From Paludibacter sp. (GTDB lineage: Bacteria > Bacteroidota > Bacteroidia > Bacteroidales > Paludibacteraceae), in NCBI GenBank assembly GCA_031292575.1, contig JARLGX010000023.1, positions 1 through 64,000 on the forward strand: a stretch of 64,000 nt of DNA, written 5' to 3'. The translations under genes were made by a program, and so were the position numbers. Below are positions 7,955 to 16,641 of the stretch, in pieces (position 1 is the first letter of the stretch; every line of letters starts with the position of its first letter). Below the pieces are notes generated by a model. The model searched no databases, was not told the DNA's origin, and worked only from the letters and a program-made list of their open reading frames with translations.

Positions 7955-8063
7955 TATATTTGTCCGATTTTGTGTTTGACATAACAAATAAAAAATTATT
8001 GTTTAAGTTTAATGAACATGTGTAGCAGATTGGTTCGTGAGAATCGGTCTGCTTTTATTTTTT
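7955..8063 (+). ncRNA. Possible small RNA: promoter-like box followed by a terminator hairpin
   Basis: TATATTTG (7955-7962) fits the -7 box of Bacteroidetes promoters; the -33 box is weak. About 65 nt later a 12-bp G-U-rich stem with a GTGA loop (8025-8052) is followed by TTTTATTTTTT, a typical intrinsic terminator. No ORF lies between, so a transcript of about 95 nt is predicted. It could instead be the remnant of a lost gene. Confidence 0.35.
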
Positions 8064-8165
8064 AGCCTGCTTGCTGCTGCACAAGCTTATCGTGTAGTAA
8101 TCTAAAGTCTTAGTGTCGGTATTTCCATGCAAGACAATCCCACTGGAGCAGTGGTTTTTGTTTCC

Positions 8166-8393
8166 ATAAGGAGTGTTTTAGTTCCTGGAAGACGCCTTCT
8201 ATGTTCTTGAAGGATGGTTTTAGTTTCCAGGAGACGCCTTCAAGGTTACATAAGGAGTGTTTTAGTTCCTGGAAGACGCCTTCTATGTTCTTGGAGGTGG
8301 GTTTTAATTCTTAGGAGACGCCTTCTAGCTTCTGGGAGGTGGGTTTTAATTCCTTGGAGACGCCTTCAAGGTTTTGGGAGGAGGGTTTTAGGC
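8166..8393 (+). repeat. Tandem array of about 42-bp degenerate repeats
   Basis: Five to six units follow the pattern GGAGGnGGGTTTTAnTTCC, then GGAGACGCCTTC and a short variable segment (TATGTTCT or AAGGTT). The unit length is a multiple of three, so an open frame persists on the plus strand, but its Arg/Trp/Leu-rich product looks like an artefact. The sequence between the conserved parts is also repeated, so it is not a CRISPR. Confidence 0.75.
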
Positions 8394-8493
8394 TTAAAAA
8401 CCTACCTTATTGGGTCTATTCAATAAACTGTGTCAGAAAGAGCAATCAGATCACAATGCATTCGCAATCAACGCTAAAGAAATGGAAAATAAT

Positions 8494-8546
8494 AAACTAC
8501 GAATTACGTGAATTACACGAAAATACAATTCGTGTAATTTGTAGTT
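8494..8546. repeat. Inverted repeat / hairpin
   Basis: AACTACGAATTACGTG...ACACGAA on the left pairs with TTCGTGTAATTTGTAGTT on the right, giving a long AT-rich stem with alternative registers. The gene-free region 8430-8990 around it is otherwise AT-rich and shows nothing else I can name. Confidence 0.55.
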
Positions 8547-8992
8547 GAAAAATAATTATTAGTTTCAGTAAGTTGAGTCATTATATTTCAATGTTTATCG
8601 AAACTTTTACGGATATTCACAAGAAATGAAAAATTATAAACTATGAATTAATGGTCAGAATAGATTCTTTGAAATCAAAGCAAACAAGTTCGATGAATCG
8701 TACAATTCAACATTCAATGAGTTACATAACTCCGTTTTTTATATTACACTCTTGTTAAACTATTAAAGGCAAAACCTTTTCACGACAAATAATCAGGTGT
8801 ATTTATAAATACTTAACTATTAAAGCGGAATTAATTCGAAATATTTTGTAATTTTGAGCCATTAAAGTAAACAAAATAAAAAATAAAACGAAATTAAGTA
8901 CACCCAAAAGGGGTCTTGGAGTTGCAACCGCATCTTATAATAGATTTTATATCAATTAATTTGCTATTACAGTCGAAAAATAAAGAATTAAG

Positions 8993-9185
8993 ATTCACCA
9001 CTAAGCCACTAAGGACACAAAGAAAGTTTAGAATATAAACTCAAAGAAAAACACAGGTGTTTTTAATTCATACAAACGGGGCAAAATGACAAAAATAAAA
9101 CACGTGTGTTTTATACTTAGTGTTCTTTAATTTTTTAAATTAAAACTTAGTTAATCTTTGTGTCCTTTGTGACTTAGTGGTAAAA
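8993..9185. mobile_element. MITE-like element with about 26-bp terminal inverted repeats
   Basis: The left end CCACTAAGCCACTAAGGACA (followed by CAAAG) is the near-perfect complement of the right end, CTTTGTGTCCTTTGTGACTTAGTGGT. About 140 bp of non-coding AT-rich DNA lie between them, with a second small palindrome (CACAGGTGTTTTT facing AAAACACGTGTGTTTT). No transposase is encoded. The structure suggests a MITE or other non-autonomous repeat. Confidence 0.5.
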
Positions 9186-9453
9186 TATTTTATGTTCATT
9201 CTTATATTGTTCTCATTACTTATTTTATTTGCTTCGTTTACATGAATGTATTGAACGGATGAAAAACTTTCTCTCTCCTACTCTTTCAAATCTGTATTAA
9301 AACCATTGTTTCTTTTCACTATTTACAAAAACATAAACTCTCATATTAGATTGGATTTAAGCAAAACGATGTAATTTATTATTCCCAAATAAAATTCAAA
9401 TTGTTTTTCTTTTAAAGTGCGGAGTCAGCACGTTAAACACTGACAAATCTATA

Positions 9454-11748
9454 ATGAAAAAATTCTACTTCCTTTTTGTCGGATTCATGTTATGTTTGAA
9501 TGCACAAAGTCAGATTAGTCAATTTAATGATCCTTTAATGTATGGCGGTGCAATTAATGGATATGCTGTAAACTCAAGTTGCGCTATGGTAACTACCTAT
9601 GGAGGTATATTTAAAACCACCGATGGAGGTCAAACATGGGTGAATGTATCACAAAACTTAAGTACTACTTCCAACAGTTTTGAACAAATAGAGACTCTGG
9701 GAAATAATTTCTATGTTTTGAATAACAGCAATAACGGAAACACAATCTACGAAAGCACCGATAATGGTGCTACCTGGGTTGCACTATCATTTTCATCCTA
9801 CTCCTGGAACCCGCAAAGTTTTGGAAAACTTGGCAATAGTTTATATGTAGTTGGTATCAATTATATGACCGGAGTTGGAAAGTTATATGCTTCCACAGAT
9901 GGAAGTACATGGACAGCGGGAGCTACTCTTTTCACCACCGGATGGCAAGGTGGTAATTTAGAGTTATTATCGTTCAATCAGGATAAACTTTATCTTGTTT
10001 ACATGAACGATCTATATTATACAACCGATGGAAATACAATGAATCAGGTATCTTTAACGGGACTTAGTATAACTAATCTTACAGATAATGCCAGAAACAT
10101 TCAAGGTGATTCCTTTGGTAATTTATATTTTAGAAATGATAATGGCGGTAATAGCGATGTGTACACCTATAATTTCACTACAAATGGCTGGGTAGATATT
10201 TCGGCAGGTCAAATACCGGTCAATTATCAGGTAATGGGATTTTCAGCAACCGATAATGCATTGTTTATTGTGGCTATGAATTCTTCGGTCGGTATGTTTC
10301 TCTACAAATCAACCGATAAAGGTGCAAGTTTTACTGCAATAACCAATCCTGGCCTGACCCTGCCAATGCTAAGTAATATAAAACAAATTTCAACCAATGG
10401 ATTTATATCTAATGGATTATACAACGAATTGGAAGTATCATCGGATGGTGGAAATACATGGAATCATTACACAAATCAATTTATAGCCTCGTATGCCGGA
10501 GAGTTAAGCCATTCGCTAAATACAGTTCTGTATCCGGTTCAAAATAGAGGCATTATTCTTTCATCAAATCAGGGATTAAGCTGGAGTGCTGCCAATACAG
10601 GTATTCCCGGTTTTGGAGGTGTTGCTTTTTTTGTAAATGAAATTATTATGGTAAAAGATTCGCTTTTTTCTTTCGTTCAGCCCAATCCTAATTCCCAGCA
10701 AGTTACCTTATATAAATCATCTAATTCCGGAACATCCTGGACTGCTGCCCCTCTTCCTTCTCCTTACAGCGTAAAAGGGAGTGGCTATTCCTTTGCAGGT
10801 AAATGTGATTCAGCCTTATTTGTTAATTATTATGATTCCATTTCATCGCAGTATGCATTAATTGTTACCTATAATAACGGAGCCTCGTGGTCAAAACCCA
10901 ATAGTCAGAACAGTAATAAACTAACTTATCTGAAAGGTACAAAGAAGTTCTTATTTGCTTTCAATGCCACTCCGAATGACTGGAATGATTTTAGCAACGT
11001 ATATGAAGCAAATAGTTTCGGTATGAGCTTTACTAATTTAGATCCGGGCTCGATTTTTAATTCGAGCTTTACAATTAAAAGAACGCCGGATAGACAGGGA
11101 GGTAAATTAGGCCCAATTATGGATGTGGATGCATCAAAAACTTACGCTTTGTTTGCAGTGAGTGATCAAACAATGGGTAATAACGTGAACAGGCTGTATA
11201 TGTTCAATATAAATGCAAGCACATGGTCGGAAGTCATCACTACGGGTCTTCCTGCAAATTATATTACAAATTGTATAAAAAATATTGGTAATAACAGTTG
11301 GCTTATGGCTACAAATGTAGGTATCTTCAAAAGTTTTGATGGCGGATTAAGTTGGGCAATTGCTCATAATGCAAATGGATGGCTTGCAGGTATGACAGTG
11401 AATAGTATACAACTGATTAGTAATAATAATAACAAGATATTTTTGGGTACGCTCGCTAATGGAGTTTGGGAAGTTGATATAACCACCGGATTAATTACTC
11501 CGCTTTCAAGCAACGATATTTCTGTATTTCCTAATCCGGCTGTGGATTTGGTACAAGTAACTATTCCCGATTTAATTGCCAAAACTGCTCAGGTAAGCTT
11601 GTATAGCCTCAACGGAAAAGAAATGATTCACAAAACCGTAGGCAACAATATTTTCCAGATTGATTTACAGGGCTTGGCATCCGGAGGTTATGTTCTTCAA
11701 GTAAATTCGAATAATAAGATATACCGCAAATCAATTATCAAACAGTAA
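9454..11748 (+). CDS. Secreted BNR-repeat protein with type IX sorting domain
   Basis: Extracellular protein, 764 aa. An N-terminal signal peptide (MKKFYFLFVGFMLCLNAQSQ) is followed by a long beta-propeller-like region with BNR/sortilin-type repeats: TTDGGQTWVNV, STDNGATWV, STDGSTWT, SSDGGNTWNHY, SFDGGLSWAIA. The last about 75 residues form a type IX secretion C-terminal domain (ISVFPNPAVDLVQV to GGYVLQVNSNNKIYRKSIIKQ), which directs export through the Por system and is usually cleaved. The BNR motif alone does not prove sialidase activity; a binding or structural role is equally possible. The gene is monocistronic: a long gene-free region precedes it, and a hairpin terminator follows at 11853-11890. 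Confidence 0.85.
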   Translation: MKKFYFLFVGFMLCLNAQSQISQFNDPLMYGGAINGYAVNSSCAMVTTYGGIFKTTDGGQTWVNVSQNLSTTSNSFEQIETLGNNFYVLNNSNNGNTIYESTDNGATWVALSFSSYSWNPQSFGKLGNSLYVVGINYMTGVGKLYASTDGSTWTAGATLFTTGWQGGNLELLSFNQDKLYLVYMNDLYYTTDGNTMNQVSLTGLSITNLTDNARNIQGDSFGNLYFRNDNGGNSDVYTYNFTTNGWVDISAGQIPVNYQVMGFSATDNALFIVAMNSSVGMFLYKSTDKGASFTAITNPGLTLPMLSNIKQISTNGFISNGLYNELEVSSDGGNTWNHYTNQFIASYAGELSHSLNTVLYPVQNRGIILSSNQGLSWSAANTGIPGFGGVAFFVNEIIMVKDSLFSFVQPNPNSQQVTLYKSSNSGTSWTAAPLPSPYSVKGSGYSFAGKCDSALFVNYYDSISSQYALIVTYNNGASWSKPNSQNSNKLTYLKGTKKFLFAFNATPNDWNDFSNVYEANSFGMSFTNLDPGSIFNSSFTIKRTPDRQGGKLGPIMDVDASKTYALFAVSDQTMGNNVNRLYMFNINASTWSEVITTGLPANYITNCIKNIGNNSWLMATNVGIFKSFDGGLSWAIAHNANGWLAGMTVNSIQLISNNNNKIFLGTLANGVWEVDITTGLITPLSSNDISVFPNPAVDLVQVTIPDLIAKTAQVSLYSLNGKEMIHKTVGNNIFQIDLQGLASGGYVLQVNSNNKIYRKSIIKQ

Positions 11749-11852
11749 AACAGAGTCGACACAGTGTTGAATTCTGATGAATGCAAGGATTGTACACAGA
11801 TGTTGGTTTTGAGAAACTTTATATTAAGAATAAAATTGAGTAAACTAGTTAG

Positions 11853-11890
11853 GCAGATCGGTTCGCGAGGATTGGTCTGCTTTTATTTTA
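11853..11890 (+). terminator. Intrinsic terminator with GCGA tetraloop
   Basis: The stem GCAGATCGGTTC / GGATTGGTCTGC (12 bp, with G-U pairs) closes a GCGA loop and is followed by TTTTATTTTA. It is nearly identical to the hairpin at 8025-8052, which has GTGA in the loop. Confidence 0.75.
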
Positions 11891-11995
11891 TATATGACCA
11901 TATGGTTATAAATTCTATCCCTTTTAGCTGGACTTTTAAATTAATACTGTTACATTTGAAGTCTGAAAAATAGGAATTAAAAAAACACCCGTTCA

Positions 11996-13141
11996 ATGAA
12001 AAGTAAAGTAGCAATAGTACGTTGTAATTCGTATGACATCAACGAAGTCAGACAGGCAGTTTCCAGAGGATTGGATCTTATAGGTGGTGCCGGAAACTTT
12101 GTAAAGAAAGAAGAAAATATCCTGCTCAAAGTAAATTTGCTGGTGGGCGAAACTCCCGAAAAATGCGTGACCACCCACCCTACCGTGTTTAAGGCGGTGG
12201 CAGAACTTTTTGCTGCCCAAGGTGCTGTTCTCAGTTACGGCGATTCTCCCGGTTTTGGTGCAACTCATGCAGCTGCTAAAAAAGCCGGTATTGCCGATAT
12301 TGCCGAAGAAATGAACATAAATGCTGCCGATTTCAAAGACGGACGTGATGTTTTTTTCGACGAAGGCAATCAAAACAAGAAATTTTATATTGCTAACGGT
12401 GTGCTTGATGCGGATGGTATTATCAGTCTTCCGAAAATGAAAACCCACGCCTTGGAACGGTTTACCGGTGCTGTAAAAAATCAGTTTGGATGCGTTGTGG
12501 GTATGCGCAAAGGCGAGTTTCATGTAAAATTGCCCGATCCTACCGACTTTGCCAAAATGCTGGTTGATTTGAACGGCTTCGTAAAACCCCGTTTATACAT
12601 CATGGATGGTATTGTGGCCATGGAAGGCAACGGGCCTCGTGGTGGCACTCCAAGACCCATGAATGTGTTGCTTTTCTCCACCGACCCCATTGCACTGGAT
12701 GCTACTGCCAGCCGCATGATTAATCTGAATCCGCTTTACGTACCTACTACCCTGATTGGTGGAGAAACAGGTGCAGGAAAATTCAGTGAAAATGACATTG
12801 AAATTGTAGGCGATACACTGAAAGATTTTATTTGTATGGATTTTAATGTGGTTCGTACACCTGTAAAATCAGTAAAAAAAGGCAAAGTTGTATCTTTTTT
12901 AAATAACCAACTTATTGCCAAACCAGTTATCATTGCGGAAAAATGCACACAATGCGGTACGTGTGTTCATAGCTGCCCGGTAGACGGAAAGGCTGTTAAC
13001 TGGTTCGATGGCGATCACACCAAAGTACCTACTTACGATTACAAAAAATGCATTCGCTGTTACTGTTGCCAGGAAATGTGTCCCGAAAGTGCCATTATTC
13101 TAAAACAACCCACACTTATTAAAGTAGGAAAGATATTTTGA
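11996..13141 (+). CDS. DUF362 protein with C-terminal double 4Fe-4S ferredoxin
   Basis: 381-aa cytoplasmic iron-sulfur protein. Residues about 1-290 form a DUF362 domain (KMKTHALERFTGAVKNQFG and GIVAMEGNGPRGGTPR are typical). A bacterial-type 4Fe-4S ferredoxin module follows near 312-370 with two cluster motifs, CTQCGTCVHSCPVDG and CIRCYCCQEMCPE. The family is widespread in anaerobes and probably takes part in electron transfer, but its substrate is unknown. It stands alone, about 160 bp from the DsbA-like gene. The downstream spacer contains a weak inverted pair (TTCAACGTG near 13154, CACGTTGAA near 13266). Confidence 0.85.
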   Translation: MKSKVAIVRCNSYDINEVRQAVSRGLDLIGGAGNFVKKEENILLKVNLLVGETPEKCVTTHPTVFKAVAELFAAQGAVLSYGDSPGFGATHAAAKKAGIADIAEEMNINAADFKDGRDVFFDEGNQNKKFYIANGVLDADGIISLPKMKTHALERFTGAVKNQFGCVVGMRKGEFHVKLPDPTDFAKMLVDLNGFVKPRLYIMDGIVAMEGNGPRGGTPRPMNVLLFSTDPIALDATASRMINLNPLYVPTTLIGGETGAGKFSENDIEIVGDTLKDFICMDFNVVRTPVKSVKKGKVVSFLNNQLIAKPVIIAEKCTQCGTCVHSCPVDGKAVNWFDGDHTKVPTYDYKKCIRCYCCQEMCPESAIILKQPTLIKVGKIF

Positions 13142-13299
13142 TATTTTAATATTTCAACGTGCGATGGAGTTGAACATTGAATAATTCTGGTTGTTTAAGC
13201 TTCACGTGAGTTTTGGAAATAGGAATAGAATTGCTCGGTTGGATGTATATAGCTTATATCAGGCTCACGTTGAACTAACAATAAAAAAAATTACTCAAC

Positions 13300-13998
13300 A
13301 TGAAAATGAAAGTAGAAATATGGAGCGACGTAGTTTGTCCGTTTTGTTATTTGGGCAAGCACAAGTTCGAAAATGCACTGTCACAATTCCACGGGAAGGA
13401 ATATATTGAAGTAGAATGGAAGAGTTTTCAGCTCAATCCGGATTTAATTACCGACCCAACTATCAGCATACAACAGTATCTTGCTCAAACCAAAGGATTT
13501 TCCATTGAACAAGCCAAACAAATGAATGACAGGTTTGCCTTGTCGGGAAAACCGTTTGGACTGGAATATAATTTCGATAAAATAGTGGTTGCCAATAGCT
13601 TTAAAGCTCAAAACCTGATTCATTTTGCCAACGCGCAGGGAAAGCAAAATGAAATGGAAGAACAACTGTTCAGGGCTTATTTTACCGATGGCAAAAATAT
13701 AGACGATACATCTGTTTTAATCCAACTGGCAACAGAAACAGGATTGAACGTTGAAGGACTTGACGAAGTGCTGAATAATAAAACCTATTCCCCAAAGGTA
13801 CTGTCTGATATTGCCGAAGCCCGCCAACTGGACATTCACGGGGTTCCATTTTTTGTTTTTAACCGCAAATATGCCATCAGCGGAGCGCAGGAAACATCTC
13901 ACTTTCTGGAAACCCTGAAAAAGTCTTTTGACGATTGGCGCAAAGCTTATCCAGAGATTAAAGCGGAAGCCCGAACTTACAGTTTTAAACATCAATAG
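13300..13998 (+). CDS. DsbA-family oxidoreductase (FrnE-like)
   Basis: Thioredoxin-fold oxidoreductase of 232 aa without a signal peptide, so probably cytoplasmic, as in the FrnE/2-hydroxychromene isomerase-like branch of the DsbA superfamily. The CPFC redox motif is in EIWSDVVCPFCYLGKHKF (residues about 5-22), and the cis-Pro region is DIHGVPFFVFNRKYAISGAQ near 182-201. The start could also be two codons later (MKVEIW). It probably performs thiol-disulfide exchange or a glutathione-S-transferase-kappa-like reaction. Confidence 0.88.
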   Translation: MKMKVEIWSDVVCPFCYLGKHKFENALSQFHGKEYIEVEWKSFQLNPDLITDPTISIQQYLAQTKGFSIEQAKQMNDRFALSGKPFGLEYNFDKIVVANSFKAQNLIHFANAQGKQNEMEEQLFRAYFTDGKNIDDTSVLIQLATETGLNVEGLDEVLNNKTYSPKVLSDIAEARQLDIHGVPFFVFNRKYAISGAQETSHFLETLKKSFDDWRKAYPEIKAEARTYSFKHQ

Positions 13999-14037
13999 CC
14001 TGAAACCAGTCAGTTTATTATTTAATAGAGTCTAATT

Positions 14038-14088
14038 AAACACATTTATAACCATCCCCAAATTCGGGGATGGGGAGTACTGTGTTTT
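14038..14088 (+). terminator. Two-tier terminator hairpin after the DsbA-like gene
   Basis: The outer stem AAACACA/TGTGTTTT encloses CCATCCCC AAATT CGGGGATGG and ends in a T-rich run. Confidence 0.6.
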
Positions 14089-14179
14089 ATAAAAATTCTG
14101 AAAATAAAAACGTTAGGAAATTAAATTTATATACCTTTTTTCTGTAATTTTGCAACTGAATTTATAAATCCATACTGTT

Positions 14180-15403
14180 ATGAACATCACCGACCGTTTT
14201 CTGAAATATGTGAGCTTTACCACTACTTCCGACGAAAACACCAACATGACTCCCAGCACACCCGGTCAAATGATTTTTGCTAAATACCTTATCGAAGAAC
14301 TAACTTCAATCGGTTTGAAAGAAGTTGTTTTAGACGATAATGGCTATATTATGGCAACCTTACCGGCAAATACCGATAAAACTATCCCCACAATCGGATT
14401 TATCGCCCACATGGATACAAGTCCCGATATGAGTGGTAAACATGTGAAAGCCAGAGTTATTCAAAATTACGATGGCAATGACATTGTGCTCAACGCTCAA
14501 AAAGAGGTAGTGTTCGAAACTGCAAAATACCCCGAAATTCTTCAATATAAAGGTCAGGATATTGTTGTTACCGATGGAACAACATTACTTGGTGCCGATG
14601 ATAAAGCAGGGTTGGCCGAAATTGTCACAGCCATGGAGTACCTTATTGCTCATCCCGAAATTAAACACGGTAAAATACGCCTTGGCTTTACTCCCGACGA
14701 AGAAATTGGCCAGGGTGCAGACCATTTCGATGTGAAAAAATTTGATGCCGATTGGGCATATACTATCGATGGTGGCGAAATAGGCGAATTGGAATACGAA
14801 AACTTTAATGCAGCCGGTGCGAAAGTCTATTTTAAAGGATTAAACGTACATCCGGGCTATGCATATCATAAAATGAGAAATTCTATGCGTATTGCTCAGG
14901 AATTTGTAGGTATGCTCCCACGCTGGGAAACACCTGAACACACACAGGACTATGAAGGCTTCTACCATCTCACCAATATGGAAGGAACGGTTGAGAAATC
15001 AACATTGAGCTATATCATTCGTGACCATGACCGTGACCGCTTCGAGCGCAGAAAGAAAGAAATTATACATTTGGTCAATAAAATCAATGCAGAATTTGGC
15101 GAAGGTACAGCCACGATAGAGATAAAAGATCAATATTATAATATGCGCGAAATGGTAGAACCGGTTATGCATATTGTGGATCTGGCTTTTGAAGCCATGG
15201 AAGCGGCTGGTGTAAAACCCAACGTGAAACCGATACGCGGTGGAACCGATGGCTCACGACTTTCGTACATGGGTCTGCCCTGCCCCAATATTTTTGCAGG
15301 CGGTCACAACTTTCACGGACGTTTTGAATATGTTCCGGTTCAATCAATGGAAAAAGCAATGATGGTAGTAGTGAAAATTGCCGAATTGCTTGCGCAAAAG
15401 TGA
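14180..15403 (+). CDS. pepT: Peptidase T (tripeptide aminopeptidase)
   Basis: Zinc metallopeptidase of family M20B, 407 aa, the normal length for PepT, which removes the N-terminal residue from tripeptides in the cytoplasm. The metal-binding and catalytic segments are visible: IAHMDTSPD (His ligand and Asp), [15 protein letters not shown] (bridging Asp), [14 protein letters not shown] (catalytic Glu pair) and [15 protein letters not shown] near the C terminus. TAATTTTG at 14145-14152 fits a -7 promoter box. It lies between the DsbA-like gene and gcvT, with hairpins on both sides, so it is probably its own transcription unit. Confidence 0.95.
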   Translation: MNITDRFLKYVSFTTTSDENTNMTPSTPGQMIFAKYLIEELTSIGLKEVVLDDNGYIMATLPANTDKTIPTIGFIAHMDTSPDMSGKHVKARVIQNYDGNDIVLNAQKEVVFETAKYPEILQYKGQDIVVTDGTTLLGADDKAGLAEIVTAMEYLIAHPEIKHGKIRLGFTPDEEIGQGADHFDVKKFDADWAYTIDGGEIGELEYENFNAAGAKVYFKGLNVHPGYAYHKMRNSMRIAQEFVGMLPRWETPEHTQDYEGFYHLTNMEGTVEKSTLSYIIRDHDRDRFERRKKEIIHLVNKINAEFGEGTATIEIKDQYYNMREMVEPVMHIVDLAFEAMEAAGVKPNVKPIRGGTDGSRLSYMGLPCPNIFAGGHNFHGRFEYVPVQSMEKAMMVVVKIAELLAQK

Positions 15404-15408
15404 TTTGG

Positions 15409-15427
15409 TTAACGGTTTATCCGTTAA
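15409..15427. terminator. Short hairpin after pepT
   Basis: TTAACGG TTTAT CCGTTAA forms a 7-bp stem just after the pepT stop. It lacks a T-run, so it may be a weak terminator or an mRNA 3'-end stabiliser. Confidence 0.35.
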
Positions 15428-15473
15428 TCGGTTCATTAAGAAAAATAAATAAGAAAATAAATAATACAAACTA

Positions 15474-15492
15474 AAAGCCCCTTTAGGGGTTT
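15474..15492 (+). promoter_or_regulatory. Hairpin immediately before the gcvT start
   Basis: AAGCCCC TTTA GGGGTTT folds into a small GC stem ending 6 bp before the ATG at 15499, where a ribosome would load. It may modulate gcvT translation; this is inference from position. Confidence 0.35.
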
Positions 15493-15498
15493 GGGTCT

Positions 15499-16569
15499 AT
15501 GAAAACTACGCCATTTACCAACATTCACATTGCTCTGGGAGCAAAAATGCACGAGTTTGCAGGTTATAACATGCCTATCGAATACAGCGGAATCACCGAC
15601 GAACACATGACAGTTCGCAACGCAGTAGGTGTTTTTGATGTATCACACATGGGCGAATTCTGGGTGAAAGGCCCAAATGCACTTGCTTTTCTTCAAAAAG
15701 TAACCTCGAATGATGTTTCGGCACTTCCGATGGGGAAAGCTCAATATGCCTGTTTCCCAAATGGCAAAGGTGGCATTGTTGACGATTTATTGGTTTATCA
15801 TTTCGAAGAAAACAAGTATTTGCTTGTTGTAAACGCATCGAATATAGAAAAAGACTGGAATTGGTGTGTTTCGAACAATTCCGAAGGTGCAGAATTAGAA
15901 AATGCTTCCGATTGGATGGCACAATTGGCTGTTCAGGGACCAAAAGCTACCGAAATGCTTCAAAAGCTTACTTCAGTAGATTTATCTCAAATTCCATATT
16001 ACGGTTTTACAACAGGTGATTTCGCGGGTGTTGATAATGTAATTCTGTCAAATACCGGTTATACCGGTGCGGGCGGTTTTGAATTGTATTTTTACCCCGA
16101 AGCCGGAGAAAAAATTTGGAATGCATTATTCAGCACCGGAGTTGAATATGGCATCAAACCAATTGGACTTGGAGCGCGCGACTCATTACGTCTCGAAAAA
16201 GGTTTTACCTTATACGGCAATGACATTGATGACACAACATCGCCCATCGAAGCCGGACTTGGCTGGATTACTAAGTTTACAGATGGTAAACACTTTATTG
16301 ATCGTCCATTGCTCGAAAAACAAAAAGCGGAAGGTGTCAGCCGGAAACTGGTTCGTTTCGAACTGAAAGAACGTGGTATTCCGCGTCATGGCTATGAAAT
16401 TGTGGATGAATCAGGAACAAAAATTGGAGAAGTTACTTCAGGCACCATGCTTCCCGATAGTAAAAAAGGAATTGGAATGGGCTACGTTGCAACTGCCTAT
16501 AGCAAACCGGGAGCAACAATTTTTATTCAAATCAGAGCTAAAAATATGGAGGCTACTGTTGTAAAGTAA
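15499..16569 (+). CDS. gcvT: Glycine cleavage system T protein (aminomethyltransferase)
   Basis: 356-aa aminomethyltransferase of the glycine cleavage complex. It releases ammonia from the aminomethyl-lipoyl H protein and passes the methylene group to tetrahydrofolate. Family landmarks are [15 protein letters not shown] at the start, [14 protein letters not shown], the folate-binding region [29 protein letters not shown], and the GcvT C-terminal barrel with [11 protein letters not shown] and [20 protein letters not shown]. Length is normal. The other glycine cleavage genes are not in the window. It is followed by a strong bidirectional terminator shared with the convergent malic enzyme gene. 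Confidence 0.96.
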   Translation: MKTTPFTNIHIALGAKMHEFAGYNMPIEYSGITDEHMTVRNAVGVFDVSHMGEFWVKGPNALAFLQKVTSNDVSALPMGKAQYACFPNGKGGIVDDLLVYHFEENKYLLVVNASNIEKDWNWCVSNNSEGAELENASDWMAQLAVQGPKATEMLQKLTSVDLSQIPYYGFTTGDFAGVDNVILSNTGYTGAGGFELYFYPEAGEKIWNALFSTGVEYGIKPIGLGARDSLRLEKGFTLYGNDIDDTTSPIEAGLGWITKFTDGKHFIDRPLLEKQKAEGVSRKLVRFELKERGIPRHGYEIVDESGTKIGEVTSGTMLPDSKKGIGMGYVATAYSKPGATIFIQIRAKNMEATVVK

Positions 16570-16584
16570 TACTTTAATTTATTG

Positions 16585-16622
16585 AAAAAAGGTCATTAAC
16601 GCAATGTTAATGACCTTTTTTA
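16585..16622. terminator. Bidirectional terminator between gcvT and maeB
   Basis: AAAAAAGGTCATTAAC GCAAT GTTAATGACCTTTTTT is a perfect 16-bp inverted repeat with A- and T-runs, able to stop transcription from both sides. Confidence 0.92.
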
Positions 16623-16641
16623 TTATCTGTAAAGTGAAAAA

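Noticed and set aside
8166-8393. CRISPR array candidate (repeated GTTTTAGTTCC-like segments)
   Set aside because: The segments between the conserved parts are themselves repeated and only about 20 bp long, and no cas gene is near.
8214-8426. Arg/Trp/Leu-rich 70-aa frame over the tandem repeats
   Set aside because: It arises only because the 42-bp unit is a multiple of three; it has no start context or homology-like features.
11993-12523. 176-aa minus-strand frame opposite the DUF362 gene
   Set aside because: It is a shadow of the clear ferredoxin-type gene on the plus strand; its Cys- and Phe-rich sequence has no domain.
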